Numbered from the stretch's first letter, positions 18,617 to 27,942 are shown. The stretch: DNA of 64,000 nt from Ancylobacter oerskovii (GCF_018390555.1 NZ_JAHBGB010000033.1:303743-367742); one strand, 5' to 3'. A program made the numbers and translations. Notes: generated from the letters alone by a model not told the origin.

Positions 18617-18753
18617 CTGACCATCCTAATTATTCGAATGGATTGTTGCTGAATCTGCGCTGGACGGCAATGACCGATTGACGGAACCTAATTTGCAGGA
18701 CGGACCGGCAGCCTGCCGCGCAACCCTCTACCCATCCGCCACGGGAACCGCCG
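18617..18753. promoter_or_regulatory. divergent intergenic region between LysR gene and ABC operon
   Basis: The AT-richer stretch at about 18625-18700 contains the palindrome ATTCGAAT followed by further ATT/AAT half-sites, and TTGACGG at 18676-18682. LysR proteins bind T-N11-A sites with dyad symmetry in such regions; this is a candidate binding area without a proven site. Confidence 0.45.
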
Positions 18754-19734
18754 ATGAGCCATTCCGAGAGCATCGACCTGCCCGAGCGCGCGCCCGCGCG
18801 CATGGTGGAGCGAGGAGCGGACCCGAAGCCGGGAGCGTTCGCGCGCCGGGCAGCGCAAGCCTGGGAACAGGCCACGGGCACCCGCATGGCGGGGTATCTC
18901 CTGGTGGCGCCGGCCGTGCTTTTCCTCGCCGTCTGGTTCGTGTGGCCGGTGCTGACGATGGTCCATCTCAGCCTGACCAGCCGCGTCGTCGAGGGCGTGA
19001 GCGTCGAGGGCTTCACGCTGGAGAACTATGTCCGGCTGTTCTCCTCGGACCTTTATTTCCGCATCCTGCTGCGCACGGTCCGCATCGCCCTGCTCACCAG
19101 CCTGTTCGCGGCGCTGTTCGCCTATCCGCTGGCCATCGCCATCGCGCGGGGAGGCCCCACGCTCGCCCGGCTGGTCACCATCACCATTCTCGCACCGCTG
19201 CTGGTGAACGTGGTGGTGCGCTCCTATGGCTGGCAGACCATCCTCAACAAGACCGGCGCCCTTGCCTGGGCCCTCAAGATGTTCGGCATCAGCAACCCGC
19301 CGGTGCTGCTCTACACAGAATGGGCGGTGCTGATCGCCTGCGTGCACGTCTATCTGCCGTTCATGGTGATGCCGATCGCCGGCGCCATCGGCCGGATCGA
19401 CCGCTCGGTCGAAGAGGCGGCGCGTGTCGCGGGGGCGACGCGTCTTGCCGTCCTGACGCGGGTCATCCTGCCCCTCAGCCTGCCGGGCCTCGCGGTCGGC
19501 GCCTCCCTGGTTTTCTCGCTGAGCGCGGCGGCTTACGTCACCCCCCAGATCCTCGGCGGCAATTTCTCGCCGCTGCTCGGCACCCTGATCGAGCAGCAGA
19601 TGCTGACCTTGAACGACTGGCCCTTCGGGGCGGCGATCTCGACCCTGCTGATCGCCCTCGTGCTCGCCTCCAACCTCATCTTCCTCAAGCTCGTCGGCCG
19701 GCGCTTCGCGCGCTGGACGGCCGGCGCCCGGTGA
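18754..19734 (+). CDS. ABC transporter permease, PotB-like
   Basis: Inner-membrane permease of 326 residues with about six transmembrane segments; the first spans residues 48-70. The cytoplasmic coupling loop EEAARVAGATR is the EAA motif that contacts the ATPase. It resembles the spermidine/putrescine-type (PotB/PotH) permeases. It is the first gene of a five-gene operon: permease, permease, binding protein, ATPase and an isomerase-like protein. The N-terminal ~45 residues are charged and not conserved. Substrate is unknown. Confidence 0.92.
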   Translation: MSHSESIDLPERAPARMVERGADPKPGAFARRAAQAWEQATGTRMAGYLLVAPAVLFLAVWFVWPVLTMVHLSLTSRVVEGVSVEGFTLENYVRLFSSDLYFRILLRTVRIALLTSLFAALFAYPLAIAIARGGPTLARLVTITILAPLLVNVVVRSYGWQTILNKTGALAWALKMFGISNPPVLLYTEWAVLIACVHVYLPFMVMPIAGAIGRIDRSVEEAARVAGATRLAVLTRVILPLSLPGLAVGASLVFSLSAAAYVTPQILGGNFSPLLGTLIEQQMLTLNDWPFGAAISTLLIALVLASNLIFLKLVGRRFARWTAGAR

Positions 19735-19747
19735 CGGAGACCGCGCG

Positions 19748-20542
19748 ATGAACGAGACCGTCAGCCTGCCGCTCAAGATCACCGTCGGCATCATCCTGGC
19801 TCTGGTCGTGGCGCCGCTCATCGTGCCGGTGCTGATGTCGATTTCCGACACGCCCTACATCGTGTTCCCGCCGCAGGGCTTCACGCTGAAATGGTACGGC
19901 GAGGTGCTCGCCAACCCGGAAGCGCGCGGCAGCTTCCTGTTCTCGCTGGAACTCGCGGCCATCGTCACCGCCGTGTCGCTGCTGCTGGGGATACCCTGCG
20001 CGGCGGGGCTGACGCGCTACAGGGTTCCCGGTCAGGACGCGGTGCTCGGCCTCATCCTCTCGCCGCTGATCGTGCCGCTCATCGTCACCGGCGTCGCGCT
20101 GTTGCAGGTCTTCGCGCTGATGGGATGGCGCGCCACGCTGATGCAGCTCGTCATCGGCCACACCGTGGTGTGCCTGCCCTATGTCATCCGCTCGGTGTCG
20201 GCGAGCCTGCTGCTGGTCAACCGCAGCCTCGAGGACGCCGCCGCCGTGCTCGGCGCCCCGCCCCATGTGGTGGCGACAAGGGTGATCTGGCCGCAGGTGC
20301 GGCCGGGCATCCTTGCGGGCGGCACCTTCTGCTTCATCGTCTCCTTCGACGACTACCCGGTGTCGATGTGGCTTGCCGACGGCAACCACTTCCCGGTGCC
20401 GCTCTATCTCTACACGATCATCGAGCGCTCCTTCGATCCGTCCATCGCGGCCATCGCGTCGCTGATGATCTTCTTCGCGCTCCTTCTCGTGCTCGTCATC
20501 GAAAAGGTCTTCGGGCTCAGCCTCGCGCGCCTCGCGAGCTGA
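19748..20542 (+). CDS. ABC transporter permease, PotC-like
   Basis: Second inner-membrane permease, 264 residues, about six transmembrane segments starting with residues 8-30. The EAA loop is EDAAAVLGAPPHVV. It starts 13 bases after the first permease and is certainly co-transcribed with it. Resembles PotC/PotI subunits of polyamine or opine-type importers. Confidence 0.92.
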   Translation: MNETVSLPLKITVGIILALVVAPLIVPVLMSISDTPYIVFPPQGFTLKWYGEVLANPEARGSFLFSLELAAIVTAVSLLLGIPCAAGLTRYRVPGQDAVLGLILSPLIVPLIVTGVALLQVFALMGWRATLMQLVIGHTVVCLPYVIRSVSASLLLVNRSLEDAAAVLGAPPHVVATRVIWPQVRPGILAGGTFCFIVSFDDYPVSMWLADGNHFPVPLYLYTIIERSFDPSIAAIASLMIFFALLLVLVIEKVFGLSLARLAS

Positions 20543-20579
20543 CGCCGGCTCACATCACATCAGAATCGGGGAACAGGTC

Positions 20580-21647
20580 ATGACACAGATTTCGCGTCGT
20601 ACGTTCGGCAAGCTTGTCCTCGGTGCGGGTGCGCTGGCGCCCATGGGGTATGTCCGCAACGGCTGGGCCCAGGGCAAGGAAATCCAGATCGGCATCTGGG
20701 GCGGCTCGCAGGGCGAGTTCGTCAAGAAGAACATCATCCCGGCCTTCGAGAAGGATTTCGGCGCCAGGGTCACGGCGGAGGAGGGCTTCACCCTCGCCAA
20801 TGTCGGCAAGATGCGGGCGACCAAAGCCAACCCGAAATTCTCCGTCATGTTCATCGACGACGTCGCCATCCCGATCTGCAAGGCCGAGGGGCTGATCGAG
20901 CAACTGCCGGCGGGCGACATGCCGGCGCTCGCCAAGCTCTATCCTCGCTTCGGTTTCGATGGCTGGGGCACGGCGCTGGCGATCTCGGTGGCCAGCATGT
21001 TCAACAACACCTCGATCACCCCGCCGGCCAGCTATGCCGAGCTGTGGAAGCCGGAATTCGCCGGCAAGCTGAAGCTCGTCAGCCCGAAGAACACACCTTC
21101 CGTCTTCTTCCTCATCGTCGCGGCGGCGGTGAAGTCGGGCAAGCCGTTCGCGCAGGCGCAGTACCTCGTCGATGACAGCTTCGACAAGGTCGCCGAGCTC
21201 AAGCCCAACATCATGAACCTCTTCGACAACGGCCCACAGGCCGCGAACGAGGTGGCGCAGGGCCAGGCCGATATCGGCCTGCTGGAACTGTCGAAGTACA
21301 TCTATCCCTATACCGCCAAGGGCGCGCCGGTGACGATGAGCTTCCCGAAGGAGGGCTCCTTCGCCGGCAACAACTGCCAGGTGCTGGTGAAGGGCGGGCC
21401 GAACAAGGACCTCGCGGTGGCCTTCATGAACCGGATGCTGGAGCCCGCCGTGCAGAAGGCGTTCTCCGAATATGCCTACACCGCCCCGCCGGTCTCCGGC
21501 ATCGAGTTCTCGCCGGAGACGCTGAAATACATCGCCTATCCGGTCGAGGAGATGGACAAGCGCGGCCTGTTCACGCCGGACTGGGAATACATCAACGCCC
21601 GTCGATCGGGCTGGACCGAGAAGCTCAACGGCATCTTCGCCGTCTGA
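20580..21647 (+). CDS. ABC transporter substrate-binding protein, PotD-like, Tat signal
   Basis: Periplasmic solute-binding protein of 355 residues. The N-terminus carries a twin-arginine signal, SRRTFGK, followed by a hydrophobic stretch and cleavage near NGWAQG, so it is probably exported folded. The mature part follows the family 1 extracellular solute-binding pattern (IQIGIWGGSQGEF, then FSVMFIDDVAIPIC). Partner of the permeases upstream and ATPase downstream. The ligand cannot be read from sequence; a polyamine or amino-acid-derived cation is plausible. Confidence 0.92.
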   Translation: MTQISRRTFGKLVLGAGALAPMGYVRNGWAQGKEIQIGIWGGSQGEFVKKNIIPAFEKDFGARVTAEEGFTLANVGKMRATKANPKFSVMFIDDVAIPICKAEGLIEQLPAGDMPALAKLYPRFGFDGWGTALAISVASMFNNTSITPPASYAELWKPEFAGKLKLVSPKNTPSVFFLIVAAAVKSGKPFAQAQYLVDDSFDKVAELKPNIMNLFDNGPQAANEVAQGQADIGLLELSKYIYPYTAKGAPVTMSFPKEGSFAGNNCQVLVKGGPNKDLAVAFMNRMLEPAVQKAFSEYAYTAPPVSGIEFSPETLKYIAYPVEEMDKRGLFTPDWEYINARRSGWTEKLNGIFAV

Positions 21648-21673
21648 GCGACAGGCCGCATCGGGAGATCGAC

Positions 21674-22792
21674 ATGGCGACAACCAGCGTTTCGGGGGGC
21701 GGCGAAGTCCGCCTCGCCGGCATCAGCCGCTCCTACGGCGACACCCAGGTGGTGCGGGACGTCAACCTCACCGCCGCGAGCGGCAGCATCCTCGCTTTGC
21801 TCGGCCCCTCGGGCTGCGGCAAGACCACGACGCTGCGCATGGTCGCCGGCCTCGTCCAGCCCTCCGCCGGGGACATCCTCATCGACGGCGTCTCCGTGAC
21901 CGGCCAGCCGGTGCACAAGCGCAACCTCGGCATGCTGTTCCAGAACTACGCGCTGTTCCCCCATCTTAACGTGCTGGAAAACGTCGCCTTCGGTCTCGCC
22001 ATGCGCGGCGTCCCGAAGGGCGACACGATGCGACGGGCAAAGGAGGCGCTGGCCCTCGTGCGGCTTTCCGGCTTCGAGGACCGCATGCCGGCGGCGCTGT
22101 CCGGCGGCCAGCAGCAGCGCGTTGCCATGGCCCGCGCCATCGCCTACCGCCCCCGCGTCCTCCTGCTCGACGAGCCGTTCGGCGCGCTCGACAAGAAGCT
22201 GCGCGAGGAAATGCAGATCGAGCTGCGCCAGCTCTGCAACGAACTCGGCCTGACCACCCTCCTCGTCACCCATGATCAGGAGGAAGCCCTGATCCTCGCC
22301 GACCAGATCGCGGTGATGCGCGGCGGGCGCATCGAGCAGGTCGACAATGCGCGCGCGGTTTATGAGCGGCCGATCTCGCACTTCGTCGCCGATTTCATCG
22401 GCACGTCGAACTTCATCCCGGCCAGCCTCGTCGACATCAGCGATGGACGCATGACGCTGCGCTCGCCCGCCGGCCATCTGTTCGAAAGCACCGTTCCCAA
22501 CGATTTCTCGATGCAGGATCGGGTCGCGGTGGCGATCCGCCCCGAAAGCATGCGCCTGACACCGGGCGAACTGCCTGCCGCGGCCAACAGGCTCACCGGC
22601 ACGATCATCCGTAGCCTGTTCAAGGGGCAGGTCCTCTCCGTCTGGCTGAAACCCGATGGACAGGCGGAGCTCCAGCCGGAGCTTCAGGTCTCGATCCCGA
22701 TCGAAGACGCCGCCCGCATGAACCCGCAGCCCGGCGAAACGTGGAGTGCGCACTGGTCCGCCGCCCGCACATTGGTGGTACGCGAACAGTGA
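21674..22792 (+). CDS. ABC transporter ATP-binding protein, PotA-like
   Basis: Cytoplasmic ATPase of 372 residues powering the importer. Walker A is GPSGCGKTT, the Q-loop NYALFPHL, the signature LSGGQQQR and Walker B VLLLDEPFGALD followed by the H-loop THDQEEA. The C-terminal ~120 residues form the TOBE/MOP-like regulatory domain typical of PotA/CUT1 ATPases. Its stop overlaps the GTG start of the next gene, so translation is coupled. Confidence 0.95.
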   Translation: MATTSVSGGGEVRLAGISRSYGDTQVVRDVNLTAASGSILALLGPSGCGKTTTLRMVAGLVQPSAGDILIDGVSVTGQPVHKRNLGMLFQNYALFPHLNVLENVAFGLAMRGVPKGDTMRRAKEALALVRLSGFEDRMPAALSGGQQQRVAMARAIAYRPRVLLLDEPFGALDKKLREEMQIELRQLCNELGLTTLLVTHDQEEALILADQIAVMRGGRIEQVDNARAVYERPISHFVADFIGTSNFIPASLVDISDGRMTLRSPAGHLFESTVPNDFSMQDRVAVAIRPESMRLTPGELPAAANRLTGTIIRSLFKGQVLSVWLKPDGQAELQPELQVSIPIEDAARMNPQPGETWSAHWSAARTLVVREQ

Positions 22793-23493
22793 ACCAGTCC
22801 CTGCGTTTCCCGCGCGCGATCGGGATCATCCTGCCATCGTCAAATCGCGTCGTCGAACGGGTGGCGCGATCGATCCTGGGCGAACGGCCCGACCTCGATG
22901 CCTGTTTCACGCGTGTGCCGTATGCCGGCCATCCGCCGGATGGCTACGATATGCCCGCGTTCCACCGCGCGGCGGACATGCTGGCAGAGACGCGCCCCGA
23001 TGTGATCCTGTGGAACGCGACGCGCGGCGCGCTGATCGGTTTCGAGCCGGATCGGCGTCTGGCCGCCTTCGTGGAGAAGGAAACCGGCATTCCCTGCACC
23101 ACCACGGCGCTCGCGACGGTGGACCATCTTCGCCGGCGCAATCTCCGGCGCATCGGCCTGCTGGCCCAGGGGGCTGACCGGGAAGGCGCGCGGTTGAAGC
23201 AGACCTTCGGCGCCGAGGGCATCGACATCGTCGCGGGGCACTGTCTCGGCATCGGCGATAATTTTGAAGCAGCCGGGATAACGCCCGAAGAGATTCACGC
23301 GCACGCAAGGCGGCTGGCATCGGTCGCCGATCTCGACGCTGTTCTCATCTGGAGCACCAATCTCGCCGGGCACGCGCTTACAAGGCTGGCGCTGAACGAA
23401 ACCCGCATCCCCGTGCTCGATTCCACCACCATCGGATTCGAAGGCGCGCTCGACTATATGACAGGCTCATGTCGACCCTTGGCGCCTGCCTGA
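22789..23493 (+). CDS. Asp/Glu racemase-superfamily, maleate-isomerase-like protein lacking both cysteines
   Basis: A 234-residue protein starting at GTG 22789, four bases inside the ATPase gene. The fold signature is clear: IGIILPSSNRVVER at the N-terminus, VILWNATRG near residue 77, TTTALATVDHL, and IWSTNLAGH near residue 189. Maleate isomerases and arylmalonate decarboxylases use cysteines in the equivalents of these two loops; here they read Ala77 and Ser189. Either the chemistry differs or the protein is a ligand-binding relative. Co-transcription with an importer suggests it acts on the imported compound. Confidence 0.82.
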   Translation: MNQSLRFPRAIGIILPSSNRVVERVARSILGERPDLDACFTRVPYAGHPPDGYDMPAFHRAADMLAETRPDVILWNATRGALIGFEPDRRLAAFVEKETGIPCTTTALATVDHLRRRNLRRIGLLAQGADREGARLKQTFGAEGIDIVAGHCLGIGDNFEAAGITPEEIHAHARRLASVADLDAVLIWSTNLAGHALTRLALNETRIPVLDSTTIGFEGALDYMTGSCRPLAPA

Positions 23494-24084
23494 CGGAATG
23501 ATCGCACCAGAGGCGGACATTTGGACATCTCCAGCAACAAGACATTCGACTCTTTGCGCTGGGTGGTGGCGTGCCGGCGCGGGTTGATGCCCGCGACGCG
23601 GATGTGACCGTCGAGCCCGGCCGGCACGAGCCGACGCCTGTGATGAGGCGACGAGCTCCCGGAAAGGGATGCGGCCCCCGCCGCGAGCGGACATCCTTGG
23701 CGGCCACCGGGGTGAACGGCGTCGGCAGCGGCTCGATCGCCGACGCCAAAGGCCAGAGGTCCATTGGCGTCGATCGGCTCAAGGCGTCACCAATGTCGAT
23801 TCCGAGATGCCGCGCGGTGCTTTTGCGCTTCCCATGACCGAGCAGGCGCGGGCATCCGCGCAGATTTCCGGCCCGTTTGTTCGGCATCGACGGCCGGCAC
23901 GACCCGCGTGACGAACCGCCCCATGGCGTCGAACCGCACCGCGGTCCAGTCCTTGTCACCGCGAGCGATGACCTGAATCCCCAGCCTGTCCGCATCGATA
24001 GCCCGGCCGCCGCATGCACCTCGTGCACAGGCGCCTGCCCAGGCCAGACGCAGTCAATGCCTGCATCTTCGCCAGCGCGCCGTA
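23494..24084 (-). other. gene-free stretch, possibly decayed coding sequence
   Basis: About 590 bases between the two ABC clusters without a credible intact gene. The minus strand holds segments with protein-like composition in different frames, for example GIQVIARGDKDWTAVRFDAM at about 23915-23974 followed by TRVVPAVDA, and AGLDGHIRVAGINPRRH at about 23575-23625. They may be remnants of one frameshifted gene. The first segment faintly recalls the C-terminal part of PfkB-type sugar kinases, but I cannot support an identification. Confidence 0.25.
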
Positions 24085-24124
24085 TTGACAACTTCATTTT
24101 TGTGATCACACTGTGTCGTCACAA
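24085..24124 (+). promoter_or_regulatory. promoter/operator O1 of the second ABC transporter operon
   Basis: TTGACA at 24085-24090 is followed by an operator-like site at 24100-24124. The site has outer arms TTGTGA and TCACAA and an internal TGTGATCACA palindrome. Of its 25 bases, 23 match the site ahead of the gene at 29372. Probable target of the GntR/FCD regulator encoded at 26977-27735. Confidence 0.65.
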
Positions 24125-24213
24125 TTGAAGCAAACGAGCGCGCGCTCCTGCGCCGGGTGGAGTTCTCGGACGAGACAGGTTTCGGTCCACCAAAACGGGA
24201 AAAAAGAAGCAGC

Positions 24214-25017
24214 ATGACCATGGGCAAGGCGCCGCGCATCACCATTGAAGATCTGTCGCTTGCATTCAGGACCGGCACCGGACCATTCGTCGCGCTGGAC
24301 AGGGTCTCCTTCGATATCGCTCCGGGCTCATTCGTGAGCGTCGTGGGCCCTTCTGGATGTGGAAAGTCGACCCTCCTCAAGCTGCTGTCCGGTGTCTATT
24401 CCCCCACCTCCGGGCGCATCCTCTTCGATGGCAAGCCGGTCGAGAAGGAGCGGCTCCAAGGCCAGGTCGGGTACGTGTTCCAGCGGGCGCTGCTTCTGCC
24501 GTGGCGCACCGCGCTTCAGAACGTGATGCTCACGATGGAAGTCGCGCGTCGGTCCATGACCAGGGCGCAGCGCGAGGCCGAGGCACTCAAGTGGCTGGAG
24601 ATCGCCGGCCTCAAGGGATTTGAGCATCGCTTTCCGCACGAGCTCTCCGGCGGCATGCAGCAGCGCGTTTCCATCTGCCGGGCCCTGGCCTTCCGGCCGC
24701 AGATCCTGCTGATGGACGAGCCGTTCGGGGCGCTGGACGAGATCACCCGCGAGACTCTGCAGAACGAGCTGCTGCAACTCTGGCAGCAGACCGAAACGAC
24801 GGTCGTTTTCATCACCCACTCGATACCGGAGGCGGTGATCCTCTCCGAGCAGATCGTCGTGATGTCGGCACGCCCCGGCCGCGTCGTCGAGCGCATCAAC
24901 GTGCCGTTCCCGCGCCCCCGTGTCGATTCCGTCAGAGAGCATCCCGACTTCGTGGAGATGGCCGGCCATATCCGAAGCCTGCTGCATCCGCGCGCGCACG
25001 CGATTGCTGCGGAATGA
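24214..25017 (+). CDS. ABC transporter ATP-binding protein, NitT/TauT type
   Basis: Cytoplasmic ATPase of 267 residues resembling SsuB/TauB. Walker A GPSGCGKST, Q-loop VFQRALLLPWRT, signature LSGGMQQR, Walker B ILLMDEPFGALDE and H-loop ITHSIPEA are all present. I use the ATG at 24214 behind AAAAAGAAG; a GTG at 24157 in the same frame would add a non-conserved extension. First gene of an importer operon (ATPase, permease, binding protein) downstream of operator O1. Confidence 0.93.
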   Translation: MTMGKAPRITIEDLSLAFRTGTGPFVALDRVSFDIAPGSFVSVVGPSGCGKSTLLKLLSGVYSPTSGRILFDGKPVEKERLQGQVGYVFQRALLLPWRTALQNVMLTMEVARRSMTRAQREAEALKWLEIAGLKGFEHRFPHELSGGMQQRVSICRALAFRPQILLMDEPFGALDEITRETLQNELLQLWQQTETTVVFITHSIPEAVILSEQIVVMSARPGRVVERINVPFPRPRVDSVREHPDFVEMAGHIRSLLHPRAHAIAAE

Positions 25018-25027
25018 GAGATTTGTG

Positions 25028-25801
25028 ATGTATCGGCTATCCGTAACCCTTGGACAGTTCCTGGTCTTCGTCGTCTTCTTCGCCATCTGGGAGCTTCTCG
25101 TCGACCTGCTTCATATCCGCCCGGTCATTTTGCCGGCTCCGACAGCGATCGCCGAGAAGATCTGGGAAAATCGCGCGCTGCTGTTGAAGGAAAGCTGGCC
25201 GACCTTCGCCGCCATTTCCCTTGGCTTCATCGCCGCGGTCGTCTCCGGCTTCCTCCTCGCGGTCGGCATTGCGTATTCACGTATCGTGCGCGATCTCACC
25301 TACCCGTTTCTGATCGCCGCCCAGATCCTTCCGAAAATCGCGTTCGCTCCGCTGTTCCTTATCTGGTTCGGGTTCGGCCTCACTCCCAAGATCGTCATCG
25401 CGGCGCTGATCGCGTTTTTCCCGATCGTCATCAACACCGCGAAGGGGCTGACATCCGTCGACAAGGAACTGCTCCAGTACATGGATTCGCTTGGTTCGAG
25501 CGGATGGGAGAAGTTCACGAAGATAAGCCTGCCCTGGGCGCTGCCCTACATCTTCGCCGCCCTGAAGATCTCGATCACGCTCGCAATCGTCGGCGCCGTC
25601 GTCGGTGAATTCGTGGCTGCGGGCGAGGGACTTGGCTACGTCATCAACTCATCGAATATCACGCTGAACACCGAGCTGATGTTCGCGGCCATCGTCACCA
25701 TGAGTGTCCTCGGCATTCTCATGTATCTCGCGATCGTTCTGCTTGAGCGTTACATGCTCCCACAGGGGCAGCTCGAGGATTCCGGCCACAGCACGATGTG
25801 A
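25028..25801 (+). CDS. ABC transporter permease, NitT/TauT type
   Basis: Inner-membrane permease of 257 residues with about six transmembrane segments; the first covers residues 8-28 and is followed by PVILPAPTAIAEKIW, typical of SsuC/TauC. The coupling loop includes DSLGSSGWEKFTKISLPWA. The ATG at 25028 lies ten bases after the ATPase stop. A longer in-frame start inside the ATPase gene is unlikely. Confidence 0.93.
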   Translation: MYRLSVTLGQFLVFVVFFAIWELLVDLLHIRPVILPAPTAIAEKIWENRALLLKESWPTFAAISLGFIAAVVSGFLLAVGIAYSRIVRDLTYPFLIAAQILPKIAFAPLFLIWFGFGLTPKIVIAALIAFFPIVINTAKGLTSVDKELLQYMDSLGSSGWEKFTKISLPWALPYIFAALKISITLAIVGAVVGEFVAAGEGLGYVINSSNITLNTELMFAAIVTMSVLGILMYLAIVLLERYMLPQGQLEDSGHSTM

Positions 25802-25881
25802 CGGCATCGGCCCCCCGGTGGGCAACCCGTCTGCCCGTCGCTCTCCAACCAAACATAATCCAGAGAACACAGGGGAACTAA

Positions 25882-26865
25882 ATGCTGAAGAGTATCAAGC
25901 GCTACACAACCGGCGCCCTGAGCGCGGCATTGCTGCTTGGCAGCTCCCTCGCTGCGCTGGCCGCCGACACGGTCAGCATCCGGCTCGACTGGGCCTACGG
26001 GTCTGAACACGCGCCGATCTTCCTGGCGATCAAGAAGGGGTTCTTCGCCGATGAAGGGATCGAGGTGAAGCTGATGCCCGGCGAGGGATCGTCGGTGACG
26101 GCGAAACTCGTCGGCAATCGCGATGCGGATTTCGGCTATGCGACAGCGGACCAGATCCTGATCGCCGCGCAAAGAGGTCTGCCGCTGCTGACGACCGCGG
26201 TCATACTTCAGCAGAATGCGACAGCCCTCATCTTCCCGAAGGACAAGCCGATCAAGGATCTGAAGAAGGACCTGGCCGGCAAGACCGTTGGCGTGCAGCT
26301 GAAGAGCACGACGAAACTGCAATGGGACAAGGTCAAGGGCGACCAGAAGCTGGATGCCACGACGTTCAAGGAAGTGCCGGCAGACCTGGCCATCGTTCCC
26401 TTGCTGTCCGCCGGGCGTATCGATGCGGGCATCGGCTACTTCTTCAATGACGGGCTGAAGGCGCGCGCCGCGGGGATGGATGTGGACTGGATCCTGTTCG
26501 AGGATCTCGGCGTGAAGATTTACTCGACGGCGCTGTTCACCAATTCCGAGTTCGCCCAGAAGAATCCCGATCTGGTCCGCCGGTTCACGCGCGCATTCGT
26601 CAAGGGGTGGATTTATGCCAAGGCGCACGAACCCGAAGCCCTGGCCGCATTCATCGAGGCCAATCCCGAGACGGACAAGGTCTATGCGAAGATGAAGCTG
26701 CCCGAGGTGCTGCGCCTCACGGAATCGGAGGATGTCTCCAAGACCACGATGGGGCATTCGACCCCTGAAGGCTGGAACAGCCTTCAGGAGACACTCCTGC
26801 AGATGGGCGTGCTGCCGCAGAAGATCGATGTCGGCACGATCTATACGAACGACTATCTGAAATAA
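25882..26865 (+). CDS. ABC transporter substrate-binding protein, NMT1/THI5-like
   Basis: Periplasmic binding protein of 327 residues with a Sec signal peptide (basic MLKSIKRY, hydrophobic core, cleavage after ALA-A near residue 27). The mature protein opens with VSIRLDWAYGSEHAPIFLAI and then KGFFADEGIEVKLMPGEG, the hallmark of the NMT1/THI5/SsuA family, which binds pyrimidines, sulfonates, nitriles or aromatic acids. The ligand is unknown; nearby genes suggest an opine-like or cyclic amide substrate. Confidence 0.92.
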   Translation: MLKSIKRYTTGALSAALLLGSSLAALAADTVSIRLDWAYGSEHAPIFLAIKKGFFADEGIEVKLMPGEGSSVTAKLVGNRDADFGYATADQILIAAQRGLPLLTTAVILQQNATALIFPKDKPIKDLKKDLAGKTVGVQLKSTTKLQWDKVKGDQKLDATTFKEVPADLAIVPLLSAGRIDAGIGYFFNDGLKARAAGMDVDWILFEDLGVKIYSTALFTNSEFAQKNPDLVRRFTRAFVKGWIYAKAHEPEALAAFIEANPETDKVYAKMKLPEVLRLTESEDVSKTTMGHSTPEGWNSLQETLLQMGVLPQKIDVGTIYTNDYLK

Positions 26866-26872
26866 CGGCACG

Positions 26873-26898
26873 AGCGGGCTTCGGCGTCGGAGCCCGCT
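26873..26898 (+). terminator. hairpin after the binding-protein gene
   Basis: AGCGGGCT at 26873-26880 and AGCCCGCT at 26891-26898 form an 8-bp stem with a 10-base loop, followed by TCCTCC, eight bases after the stop codon. It separates the plus-strand transporter operon from the convergent gntR gene. Confidence 0.6.
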
Positions 26899-26976
26899 TC
26901 CTCCTCGCGACGAGGGGGAACCCGATCAGGGCGGATGAAGACGCGCGGCCATGCGGACCGGCGGCGTCCCGCTCGC

Positions 26977-27735
26977 TCAATCGTCGTCGCCGGTTTTGAA
27001 CGGGCGCATGGAAAGCATTGCCGTCGGGCCCGTTCGCATGCCTTCCCGCGCCTGCTGGATGAGCACCTTTCCGGTTTTCATGATGTCGCGCGCCATCGCC
27101 TTTTCTGCCTTGTCGGGATCCCGCTGCTTCAGAGCGGACAGGATGCCGAGATGCGAGCTGCTGTCCCAAAGGCCCGGCGTGCTGAGCGAGAAGAACATGG
27201 TCGGCCCGACCCGCAGCCAAAGGCCCTCGATCATCGGCAGCAACACCGAGGAACGCGTCAATCGGTACAGGTAGAAATGGAAGCGCTGGTTCGCCTGCAG
27301 CAACTCGCCCATGGCGGAGGCGTCATGCGCCGCTTTCACCGCCCGGTTCAGCTGCTCCAGCTTCTCGATCGCAGCGTCATCGATCACCGATGTCGCAAGG
27401 CGCGTCGCAAGGCCTTCGACCCGCACCCGGAGCTCGAAAAGCTCCTCCAGGCTTTGAGCGTCGAGCCGCGGCACCCTGACCGAACGGTTCGGCAGCTCCT
27501 CCAGCGCGCTTGCGGCCACCAATCGGCTGAGGCTCTCGCGCACGGGCATGAGGCTCGTCCCCAGGCTCGCGGCCAGCTTGCGGAGGCTGACAACCTCCCC
27601 GGGCACGAAAAGCCCGGACATCAGCCCATATTGCAGGCTGGCGAGGACGTTGCTCTGCATCGCGCCCCGGACGGCGCGCGGCTCGGTCGGCGGCTCCAGA
27701 TCTTCCGAGCGGATTTCCTTGTTGACGCGCTTCAT
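26977..27735 (-). CDS. GntR-family transcriptional regulator, FCD subfamily
   Basis: A 252-residue regulator. The N-terminal winged helix reads LQYGLMSGLFVPGEVVSLRK, then LAASLGTSLMPVRESLSRL and NRSVRVPRLD. The C-terminal FCD domain has NQRFHFYLYR and SSSHLGILSAL, positions that supply metal or ligand contacts in FadR-like proteins. I start at the ATG at 27735 because the frame upstream translates through an operator-like palindrome (27736-27758), placing the site just ahead of the gene. Similar sites precede three neighbouring units, so it likely represses the whole cluster and itself until an inducer binds. Confidence 0.9.
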   Translation of the reverse strand: MKRVNKEIRSEDLEPPTEPRAVRGAMQSNVLASLQYGLMSGLFVPGEVVSLRKLAASLGTSLMPVRESLSRLVAASALEELPNRSVRVPRLDAQSLEELFELRVRVEGLATRLATSVIDDAAIEKLEQLNRAVKAAHDASAMGELLQANQRFHFYLYRLTRSSVLLPMIEGLWLRVGPTMFFSLSTPGLWDSSSHLGILSALKQRDPDKAEKAMARDIMKTGKVLIQQAREGMRTGPTAMLSMRPFKTGDDD

Positions 27736-27758
27736 TTGTGATGACAATTTGTGATCAA
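27736..27758 (-). promoter_or_regulatory. operator O2 upstream of the GntR gene
   Basis: TTGTGATGACAA followed by TTTGTGATCAA: two TTGTGAT half-sites directly abutting the gntR start codon. They share the TTGTGAT core with O1, O3 and O4. Position fits autorepression. Confidence 0.6.
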
Positions 27759-27942
27759 TACGGAGCGGCAGCATCGTACATTTTTGCTCTCGCGACAATC
27801 CCTCCCCGATAACTTTACCTTCTCCCGGCCCGCAACCACCGATCGTATCGCGAAAACACGATGCCGGCCGAGCGCACACGCGGACAGATGCCCCGCGGCC
27901 TGCCGATATCGTTCGGCAGGCCGCGGGCCGCTCGGCCCCTTG

